Source: an uncultured Prevotellaceae bacterium (GTDB taxonomy: Bacteria; Bacteroidota; Bacteroidia; Bacteroidales; Bacteroidaceae). Taken from it: a DNA stretch of 62,250 bases. Position numbers and translations under genes: made by a program. Of the stretch, positions 56,461 to 62,250 are shown piece after piece; within the stretch, counting starts at the first letter, position 1; each line of letters starts with the position of its first letter. The stretch is from NCBI GenBank assembly GCA_947304115.1, contig CAMZAE010000009.1, positions 1-62,250 of the forward strand, given 5' to 3'. The notes beneath the pieces are model-generated. The model ran no database searches. It saw only the letters and a program-made list of their open reading frames with translations, and was not told where the DNA came from.

Positions 56461-57501
56461 ATGGACTTTGAACTACAAAAGCTTGTTCGCCCTAATATCT
56501 GGGCACTTGAACCATACAGTTGTGCCCGAGATGAATTCAAGGGAATGGATGCACACGTCTTTCTTGATGCAAACGAGAACCCTTACAATGAACCGATAAA
56601 TCGTTATCCCGATCCATTGCAAGAGAAGTTGAAAGCGCGTCTTGCTCCCTTGAAAGGAGTGCGACCTTCACAGATATTCCTTGGCAACGGAAGCGATGAA
56701 GCTATTGACCTTGTTTACCGTATTTTCTGCATTCCTGGCAAGGATAATGTAGTCGCCATAGCACCCACTTATGGCATGTACAAAGTGTGTGCTGACATTA
56801 ACGATGTTGAATACAGAAGTGTTCCATTGTCAGAGGATTGGCAGTTTGAACCTAAAGCGCTGCTCAATGCGGCTGATGCGAACACAAAGGTCATTTGGAT
56901 TTGCTCGCCTAACAATCCAACAGGCAATGATTTCTCTCGCGAATCCATTCACGAGGTGCTAATGAGGTTCAATGGGATCATTGTTGTTGATGAAGCTTAC
57001 TCTGACTTCTCTACCAACCAACCTTTTCGCAGTGCGCTTGACAAATATCCGAACTTGATTGTCCTGAACACATTCAGCAAGGCTTGGGCTTCGGCTGCTA
57101 TTCGTTTAGGTATGGCATTTGCGAGCGAGGATATCCTTGCACTTTTTAATAAGGTGAAATATCCTTACAATGTCAATCAACTCACTCAAGAGAAAGCCAA
57201 CGCCCTGCTTAATGACATAGGTGCTATTGACAACTGGCTTGCACAGATCAGACGCGAAAAACAGAATGTCCTGCCAGCCCTAAATGAGCTGCCTATCGTA
57301 CAGAAGGTGTTCCCAACGGATGCCAACTTCGTGCTTGTCCGTGTGACGGATGCAGACAGTGTTTACCACTATTTGATAGAGAAAGGCATTGTGGTTCGCA
57401 ATCGCAATCGTGTCCAGCTATGCAAAGATTGCCTTCGCATCACGATTGGTACGAGACAAGAAAACAACGAACTGCTTGGAGCGTTGCGTTTCTACAAATA
57501 A
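56461..57501 (+). CDS. hisC: histidinol-phosphate aminotransferase
   Basis: This 346-residue fold-type I PLP enzyme transaminates imidazole-acetol phosphate. [18 protein letters not shown] (~37), [15 protein letters not shown] (~78), the SPNNPTGN motif (~150), [10 protein letters not shown] (~175) and [15 protein letters not shown] with the PLP-binding Lys (~202) are clear. It sits 10 bp after hisD and 6 bp before hisB. Confidence 0.95.
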   Translation: MDFELQKLVRPNIWALEPYSCARDEFKGMDAHVFLDANENPYNEPINRYPDPLQEKLKARLAPLKGVRPSQIFLGNGSDEAIDLVYRIFCIPGKDNVVAIAPTYGMYKVCADINDVEYRSVPLSEDWQFEPKALLNAADANTKVIWICSPNNPTGNDFSRESIHEVLMRFNGIIVVDEAYSDFSTNQPFRSALDKYPNLIVLNTFSKAWASAAIRLGMAFASEDILALFNKVKYPYNVNQLTQEKANALLNDIGAIDNWLAQIRREKQNVLPALNELPIVQKVFPTDANFVLVRVTDADSVYHYLIEKGIVVRNRNRVQLCKDCLRITIGTRQENNELLGALRFYK

Positions 57502-57507
57502 AAAGCA

Positions 57508-58575
57508 ATGAAACAGCGAATTTTATTCATCGACCGAGACGGCACAATACTTCGTGAGCCTGCTGACGAACAGATAGACAGTTTCGAGAAATTCAGCTTT
57601 GTGCCTGGAGCAATCAGTGCTCTGCATTTCTTGCGCCTGCATACCGACTTCCTTTTTGTGATGGTCAGCAATCAGGATGGGCTTGGTACAGAGAGCTATC
57701 CTGAAGATACTTTCTGGCCAACGCAGAACCTCATGCTCAACATCCTCAAGGGCGAGGGCATCACCTTCGACGCCATACACATCGACCGAAGTTTCCCGAA
57801 GGACAACCTGCCGACGCGCAAGCCAGGTACTGCCATGCTCACCGACTATATGACAGGGGACTATGACTTGGAAGGAAGTTTTGTGATTGGTGACAGACAG
57901 ACGGATGCAAAGCTTGCCGATAACCTTGGTTGCCGTAGTCTCATTCTTGGCGCTGACATGACTTGGGAGAAGATAACCGAACTCATCTTCGCAGGTGAAA
58001 GGACGGCGACAGTCAGGCGTACCACAAAGGAGACGGACATCGAAGTGCGCGTCTGCTTGGATGGCAACGGCAAGTGCGACATACAGACAGGCTTGGGCTT
58101 CTTCGACCACATGTTGGAACAGATTGCCAAGCACGGCATGATTGACCTATATATTCGTTGCAATGGGGATTTGCAGGTCGATGAGCACCACACGATAGAG
58201 GATGTGGCATTGGCTTTGGGCGAGTGCATCCGCAAGGCTTTGGGCGACAAGCGGGGCATAGAGCGCTATGGCTTCTGCCTGCCTATGGATGACTGCTTTT
58301 GCCAGGTTGCAATGGACTTCGGAGGCCGTCCCTGGCTCGTTTGGGCTGCAGAGTTCCATCGCGAGAAGGTTGGCGAGATGCCGACAGAAATGTTCCTCCA
58401 TTTCTTCAAGAGCTTCTCCGACAGTGCCGCTATCAACCTCAACATCAAGGCAGAAGGGCAGAATGAGCACCATAAGATTGAAGGTATCTTCAAAGCTTTT
58501 GCCCGCAGCCTCCGGATGGCTGTACGTCGGGACATCAATCACTTCCAACTGCCATCAAGCAAAGGAACACTATAG
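57508..58575 (+). CDS. hisB: bifunctional histidinol-phosphatase / imidazoleglycerol-phosphate dehydratase
   Basis: This 355-residue fusion has an N-terminal HAD-type histidinol-phosphatase (~1-165; [12 protein letters not shown] with the nucleophile Asp, and [20 protein letters not shown]) and a C-terminal dehydratase (~166-355; [30 protein letters not shown] and [20 protein letters not shown] carry the metal-binding histidines). It catalyses two non-consecutive steps. It ends the hisGDCB run; hisH, hisA, hisF and hisI are not in the window. Confidence 0.95.
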   Translation: MKQRILFIDRDGTILREPADEQIDSFEKFSFVPGAISALHFLRLHTDFLFVMVSNQDGLGTESYPEDTFWPTQNLMLNILKGEGITFDAIHIDRSFPKDNLPTRKPGTAMLTDYMTGDYDLEGSFVIGDRQTDAKLADNLGCRSLILGADMTWEKITELIFAGERTATVRRTTKETDIEVRVCLDGNGKCDIQTGLGFFDHMLEQIAKHGMIDLYIRCNGDLQVDEHHTIEDVALALGECIRKALGDKRGIERYGFCLPMDDCFCQVAMDFGGRPWLVWAAEFHREKVGEMPTEMFLHFFKSFSDSAAINLNIKAEGQNEHHKIEGIFKAFARSLRMAVRRDINHFQLPSSKGTL

Positions 58576-58634
58576 TTTGACAATTGGACAATTTGACAAT
58601 CAAACAATTTATTGTGAAATAGTAAAATTGTGAA

Positions 58635-59249
58635 ATGATAAATACAAGGTTTTCTTCCTCGCTTCTCGAAAAGGCCGTCATGGAAATTAACCGACTACCA
58701 GGCATTGGAAGTAAGACGGCTCTGCGACTTGCCTTGCACCTTCTTCGTCAAGAAGAGGGCAGGGTAGAGGCTTTGGCAGAAAGCCTCGTCAAGATGCGCA
58801 GGGGGGTACATTACTGCAAGGTATGCCACAATATCTGCGACGATGAACGTTGCGAGATATGCAGTAACCCTAATCGCGAAAGCAGTCTTGTCTGTGTGGT
58901 GGAGAACGTACAGGATGTGATGGCTATTGAGAACACGATGCAGTATCGAGGTCTTTATCATGTCCTTGGTGGCGTTATCAGTCCAATGGACGGTATCGGC
59001 CCAAGTGATCTTCAGATAGAAAGCCTCGTAGAGCGTGTCCGTCAGGGTGGGGTAGAGGAAGTCATCCTTGCCTTAAGCCCGACAATGGAAGGCGACACCA
59101 CCAACTTCTACATCTTTCGCAAACTGGAAGAAACAAGTGTCAAAGTGACCGTCATAGCCAGAGGCATAGCACAGAACGATGAACTGCAATACACAGATGA
59201 AGTGACACTTGGACGCGCCCTTGCAGGCAGGGTGCCTTTCGGCAAATAG
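58635..59249 (+). CDS. recR: recombination protein RecR
   Basis: This 204-residue zinc-finger/Toprim protein forms a DNA clamp with RecO in RecF-pathway repair. Helix-hairpin-helix [19 protein letters not shown] (~19), the Cys4 finger [16 protein letters not shown] (~61-76), Toprim [12 protein letters not shown] (~88) and the Walker-B-like end [14 protein letters not shown] are present. The gap to hisB (58576-58634) is AT-rich ACAATT filler. Confidence 0.96.
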   Translation: MINTRFSSSLLEKAVMEINRLPGIGSKTALRLALHLLRQEEGRVEALAESLVKMRRGVHYCKVCHNICDDERCEICSNPNRESSLVCVVENVQDVMAIENTMQYRGLYHVLGGVISPMDGIGPSDLQIESLVERVRQGGVEEVILALSPTMEGDTTNFYIFRKLEETSVKVTVIARGIAQNDELQYTDEVTLGRALAGRVPFGK

Positions 59250-59291
59250 CCTCCGCGTGTCGTCATAATGAAATAACGAACAATTCACACA

Positions 59292-59528
59292 ATGTTAATT
59301 TACATTCTTACTTTGTTTTGCGCAGCAATGATTTTGCTTTCGGCTTTCTTTGCCATTCGGTATCGGAAAGTGAATGCTTACATACGCATGACGGCAGTGG
59401 CGGTGGCAGCAATTTTTGTACTGTTCCTCTACTTCCACTTCGATGATACCACGCAACTTTATGGTCTTGGCATCTTAGCCATTGCGTTCCTGTTCCCCTT
59501 ATATGATATTAAAAAGAGACAGGATTAA
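59292..59528 (+). CDS. small membrane protein of unknown function
   Basis: These 78 residues have helices at about 1-22 (LIYILTLFCAAMILLSAFFA) and 35-70 (MTAVAVAAIFVLFLYFHF... and YGLGILAIAFLFPLYDI), so two or three membrane segments, and a basic end KKRQD. Not recognised. It lies between recR and a GNAT gene on the same strand and may be co-transcribed. Confidence 0.72.
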   Translation: MLIYILTLFCAAMILLSAFFAIRYRKVNAYIRMTAVAVAAIFVLFLYFHFDDTTQLYGLGILAIAFLFPLYDIKKRQD

Positions 59529-59569
59529 AATTGTGAAATTGTTAGATTATCAAATTGTAAAATACTATT

Positions 59570-60145
59570 GTGTTAAAAGGCAATAAAATAAGGCTGAGAG
59601 CCGTTGAGCCAGAAGATCTCGACCTCATGTATCTTATAGAAAACGATACAGAGTTATGGCCTTATGGTCAGGCTTCAGTACCTTTCTCATACTTTGCCCT
59701 CAAACAATATATTGCAGAGAGCAGCAACGACATCTTCCGCGACCGCCAGTTGCGGCTCGTCATAGAGACAGCCGATGGCATCAGCGTTGGCTTCGTTGAT
59801 TTGCAGAACTACGAGCCTCTTCATCATCGGGCAGAAGTGGGTATTGTCATCGTGCCAGAGCAGCAACGTCGAGGCCTCGCCACAGAAGCCCTACGCCTGC
59901 TGACGAACTACGTCTCCGCTCATTGGGGCATCCATCAACTCTATGCCTTTGTGCCAGAATGCAATGCTGCGTCCATAGCCCTTTTTCAGAGTTGCGGATA
60001 CAAACAAACTGCCATCCTACAGGATTGGTTGAGTACCCCCTCTGGCTGGCAGTCGGTGTTGGTTTTTCATTACATCAATATCCACTCAGAATTTACTTCC
60101 CCACGCAGAATCTACTTTCCCACGCACCAACGGCAATCCACGTAA
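59570..60145 (+). CDS. GNAT family N-acetyltransferase
   Basis: This 191-residue acetyl-CoA-dependent transferase is of the SpeG/RimJ-like type: NKIRLRAVEPEDLDLMYLIE (start), VGFVDLQNYEPLHHRAEVGI (~64), the acetyl-CoA loop VPEQQRRGLATEALRLL (~92) and NAASIALFQSCGYKQTAILQ (~139). The start is GTG at 59570. The normal domain ends near VFHYIN (~167); the last ~20 residues, read from a 19-bp tandem duplication (60087-60124), look like an added tail. Substrate (polyamine, protein N-terminus or other) unknown. Confidence 0.86.
   Translation: MLKGNKIRLRAVEPEDLDLMYLIENDTELWPYGQASVPFSYFALKQYIAESSNDIFRDRQLRLVIETADGISVGFVDLQNYEPLHHRAEVGIVIVPEQQRRGLATEALRLLTNYVSAHWGIHQLYAFVPECNAASIALFQSCGYKQTAILQDWLSTPSGWQSVLVFHYINIHSEFTSPRRIYFPTHQRQST
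60087..60124. repeat. 19-bp tandem duplication at the end of the GNAT gene
   Basis: CAGAATTTACTTCCCCACG and CAGAATCTACTTTCCCACG are direct neighbours with two differences. After it, 60146-60405 holds no gene; it contains TTTTCGAAAGTC followed by TTTTCGAAAGTA and little else. Confidence 0.8.
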
Positions 60146-60405
60146 TATCGGCGTTCTACGGCTTTAATCGGTACAAAGCTAATTTTCGAAAGTCTTTTCG
60201 AAAGTAAGTGAAAGTGCAAATACTTGATAATAAGCACTTTGACAGTTCAACTTGTACCGCGCCTTTTTGCTCGACTTGAGAAATGCTCGCTAGAATGTAT
60301 TATCCCACTGGATATCTACAAGTTTCTCTTTGTTCGCTACATATTTCAATTCTGCCGCAAAGTTACACATTTTTCACGAAAAACGTGCAGAATGCGCTAT
60401 CTTTT

Positions 60406-61656
60406 TTATAATTCATTCCAACGAATGGAATATGATTCTAACAGTTTGATGGGTATTTGCAGTTCGGTAGCGGTTTTGCGCCAGTCTTTGATGGCGGCAC
60501 GAACCTCTTCGATAATTTCTGATGCTTCTTGGCGTTCAAGCATGTAGCTCTCACTTGCAGAGAGTAAGGCGTTGATGTCCGACTCTTCTGTGTATGAGTC
60601 TATGAGCAAGCATTGATGTGACTTTGCTCCTGGATTGATATCGTATGCAGGAGAGAGCGTCCAGCCTTTCGAGGTAAGCAGGAAACCATGATTGCGGAAG
60701 TGGTCGTCGGTGTTGCCAAACATAACGTTGAATGCCACTCTGCGATAGAGTTCGCGGAGATTCTGACGCACATCGGTACACCCACGAAGAATGAAATCAA
60801 CGATGTCAAGATAGCCGTTCCCTGTGCTGCTGCCAGCACCATCATCAAGACCAAGCAACGACATAGCGGAAGCAAAATGAATGCGACGGCCCTCTGCTGT
60901 TCTATCGAAGCGTTCTGAAAGAAGCAGGTCACGGTCTTTTGAAATCTTGATGGTTCGCGTCTTTGCCACGTTGATGCCAGCCTTGGCCGCAAGTTGATGC
61001 GAGAAGTGCTCAATAAGCTCGGTATTCTCCAAATCCTTTTTAGATGGGAACTTAGCCACATATAGTTTGCCGTCCGTATCAACCACGTTGGCCTTAGGGC
61101 GAGCACCGCCAAGCGAGGTTCCAGGGTCAATCAACTGGTCAAGCCAGCGTTGTTCCGGCAATTCATTGCGTTCCTCTGCCAACTCAATCTCATGGCACGC
61201 ATCGCACAAGGCGCGAAGGCTTTCAATCGGAGGTACAAGGTATTTCTTGCTTGCATTTATATAGCCATCGCTATCTTCCTCTTTGTAACGTATGCCTCCC
61301 ATACGGGTGAAGTCTTCAATCCCTATGAGGTAGTCGTAATTCGTGAGCATACGTTTCGACCTACCTTCCTGTTGAGCAGTCAGTCGCTCTCTACGGTCAA
61401 GCAACAAACGTCCCCAGCGATCGGGGAAGGAATCCTTGACAAAGCCGAACACATTATCATTACCACGTGGATGCTGCAATGAAGGGACATTCATCAGATC
61501 ACCGCTCAGCAGAATGCCACCATGCTGCTTCAGCCATTCGCGCGAGTATTCGAAAACAAAATGGTCCTTGCCACGAATATGTTCGTAGCCTAACGTTCCT
61601 ATCTCCTGTGGGGCAGAGAGAAAGTCAAAATCTGCGTAAACTGTAATTCTTTTCAT
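60406..61656 (-). CDS. hipA: HipA-type toxin kinase
   Basis: This 416-residue Ser/Thr kinase toxin has the HipA N-terminal domain (GTLGYEHIRGKDHFVFEYSR, FGFVKDSFPDRWGRLLLDRR) and the kinase-like core: Gly-rich TSLGGARPKANV (~181), YVAKFPSKKD (~200), catalytic MFGNTDDHFRNHGFLL (~325) and the metal-binding YDINPGAKSHQ (~349). In the family it phosphorylates a tRNA synthetase and causes growth arrest. The ATG overlaps the stop of the upstream antitoxin gene by 4 bp. Confidence 0.92.
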   Translation of the reverse strand: MKRITVYADFDFLSAPQEIGTLGYEHIRGKDHFVFEYSREWLKQHGGILLSGDLMNVPSLQHPRGNDNVFGFVKDSFPDRWGRLLLDRRERLTAQQEGRSKRMLTNYDYLIGIEDFTRMGGIRYKEEDSDGYINASKKYLVPPIESLRALCDACHEIELAEERNELPEQRWLDQLIDPGTSLGGARPKANVVDTDGKLYVAKFPSKKDLENTELIEHFSHQLAAKAGINVAKTRTIKISKDRDLLLSERFDRTAEGRRIHFASAMSLLGLDDGAGSSTGNGYLDIVDFILRGCTDVRQNLRELYRRVAFNVMFGNTDDHFRNHGFLLTSKGWTLSPAYDINPGAKSHQCLLIDSYTEESDINALLSASESYMLERQEASEIIEEVRAAIKDWRKTATELQIPIKLLESYSIRWNEL

Positions 61657-61952
61657 TTTCTGAGTAATTCTGCATCCTGAAGTTGTCTGCCAAGAGCATC
61701 GTCAGCAGCCAACAGGGTGATGTCCTTTTCCAGATTAAGTGCAAAGAGTACACGCGCATAGATTCCCATGGAAACCGTTGGGTCGCCATGCTCCACTTTA
61801 GAGACAGTCAGACGCGTTACAGTAGCCCTGTCTGCTATGTCCTGCATAGACAAATGCCTGCGCTTGCGGGCCAACATGATTTGCTCGCCCATAATCTTCA
61901 GGTTCTGGCTCAATGCCCTTGGCATCGTTTTACCAAATGTATTCTTTCCCAT
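61653..61952 (-). CDS. hipB: HipB-type antitoxin, XRE family regulator
   Basis: This 99-residue helix-turn-helix protein shows LGEQIMLARKRRHLSMQDIA-type DNA-binding residues (~20-75: LARKRRHLSMQDIADRATVT, LTVSKVEHGDPTVSMGIYA). It should neutralise HipA and repress the operon. The family C-terminal extension is short. It precedes hipA with a 4-bp overlap; a promoter and an inverted repeat lie directly upstream. Confidence 0.9.
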   Translation of the reverse strand: MGKNTFGKTMPRALSQNLKIMGEQIMLARKRRHLSMQDIADRATVTRLTVSKVEHGDPTVSMGIYARVLFALNLEKDITLLAADDALGRQLQDAELLRK

Positions 61953-61971
61953 AATTGTATCTTATTGGGTG

Positions 61972-62009
61972 CAAAGATAAATAAAAATGTTTAATATAAC
62001 AAACATTTT
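61972..62009 (-). promoter_or_regulatory. hipBA promoter with operator-like inverted repeat
   Basis: Minus strand: TTTG (62000-62003), 20 nt, TATCTTTG (61972-61979). AAAATGTTT (61984-61992) and AAACATTTT (62001-62009) are perfect 9-nt inverted arms 8 nt apart, the right arm covering the TTTG. HipB binding there would block transcription. Confidence 0.72.
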
Positions 62010-62150
62010 AATAAAAATTTGAAGCTTGACCCTTGTTTTTTATTATTTTGGTGCGAAAACAGTACTCCATCAGTCAGTCTGGTGGGACTTTTTGCTGTTC
62101 TCGCTTTCAGAATTTGTTAAAAGACCAATATTTTTGTCTGTACGCTCATA

Positions 62151-62196
62151 TTTTTAGCAAAACTTGATGATTTCTGCTAAAAAATCGTTATCTTTG
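62151..62196 (+). promoter_or_regulatory. -7 box and inverted repeat before the last gene
   Basis: TTTTTAGCA (62151-62159) and TGCTAAAAA (62175-62183) are perfect 9-nt inverted arms with a 15-nt centre, ending 5 bp before TATCTTTG (62189-62196). The placement fits an operator covering the -33 region. The rest of 62010-62150 shows no gene. Confidence 0.6.
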
Positions 62197-62224
62197 TACC
62201 CAGTATTATATAATAATGTGTAAC

Positions 62225-62250
62225 ATGGAAAGTAAAGACTTAAATCGCCT
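62225..62250 (+). CDS. start of an unidentified gene (partial)
   Basis: ATG at 62225 reads MESKDLNR to the window edge, 28 bp after a TATCTTTG box. The start resembles small Bacteroidetes XRE regulators (M-x-D-L/I-N-R-L/I-K), which would fit the operator-like repeat upstream, but eight residues cannot decide it. Confidence 0.4.

Noticed and set aside
60146..60405. Small gene between the GNAT gene and hipA
   Set aside because: Only short frames without recognisable sequence; the region holds a few TTTTCGAAAG repeats.

Overview
The window reads as chromosomal DNA of a member of the Bacteroidales, most likely Prevotellaceae. The reasons are: promoters of the Bacteroidetes type (TTTG, 19-20 nt, TAnnTTTG) before many genes and no obvious Shine-Dalgarno sequences; the type IX secretion genes porU-porV followed by ispF; TamL-type lipoprotein Omp85, DUF4301 and M6-like secreted proteases; and many secreted proteins ending in the short 'YDLNGR...KGIxIxNGKK' tail common in Prevotella. 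No rRNA, IS element, prophage or CRISPR array was seen. Most of the window is ordinary core genome, but it carries an unusual load of short palindromic and tandem repeats, several of them inside coding frames.

Layout. 1-7050: end of pgi, a HAD phosphatase, a free-standing RecQ C-terminal-like protein, manA, DUF4301 and a (p)ppGpp synthetase whose hydrolase domain looks dead. 7094-11708: truA behind two translationally coupled secreted endonuclease I genes. 11797-17767: a minus-strand set of TlpA-like thioredoxin lipoprotein, tldD, a secreted PI-PLC-like protein and tldE/pmbA. 18074-25452: a Tat-type metallophosphoesterase, asd, a single reading frame joining a cation:proton antiporter to a subtilase, and a LolD-like ATPase. 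25449-29047: two M6-like metalloproteases. 29196-31782: tRNA-Ala(GGC), rplS with a structured leader, and a 5'-nucleotidase split over two genes. 31794-37872: ispF, porV, porU and a FAH-family enzyme. 38250-43043: valS and ligA. 43246-44002: a truncated secreted-protein C-terminus and a 60-residue peptide gene. 44118-52303: M18 aminopeptidase, YggS, an unknown protein, an rRNA/tRNA 2'-O-methyltransferase, tamL, a glycosyltransferase, ribH and a TPR membrane protein. 52845-60145: recF-dciA-like, hisGDCB, recR, a small membrane protein and a GNAT acetyltransferase. 60406-61952: a hipBA toxin-antitoxin pair with an operator-like inverted repeat. A new gene starts at 62225.

How the genes fit together. 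PorU and PorV are the sortase and shuttle of the type IX system. At least six proteins in the window (two nucleases, the PI-PLC-like protein, the subtilase and two M6 proteases) have a signal peptide plus a recurring C-terminal tail and are plausible clients. recF, dciA-like, ligA and recR serve replication and repair; hisGDCB is a partial histidine operon.

Most interesting structure. (1) CCCTCC-type palindromic elements sit in frame inside five genes (tldE, tldD twice, the phosphoesterase, valS, ligA twice), most of them read in the same frame as S-P-x-P-S-P-x-x-G-E, and valS has a second, unrelated in-frame palindrome. (2) Three arrays of exactly four 21-bp units lie in three divergent intergenic regions (before the synthetase gene, valS and recF). 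(3) The antiporter-signal peptide-subtilase fusion. (4) A perfect 28-bp inverted repeat lies in the leader of the phosphoesterase gene. (5) A 22-bp tandem array lies downstream of the tRNA.
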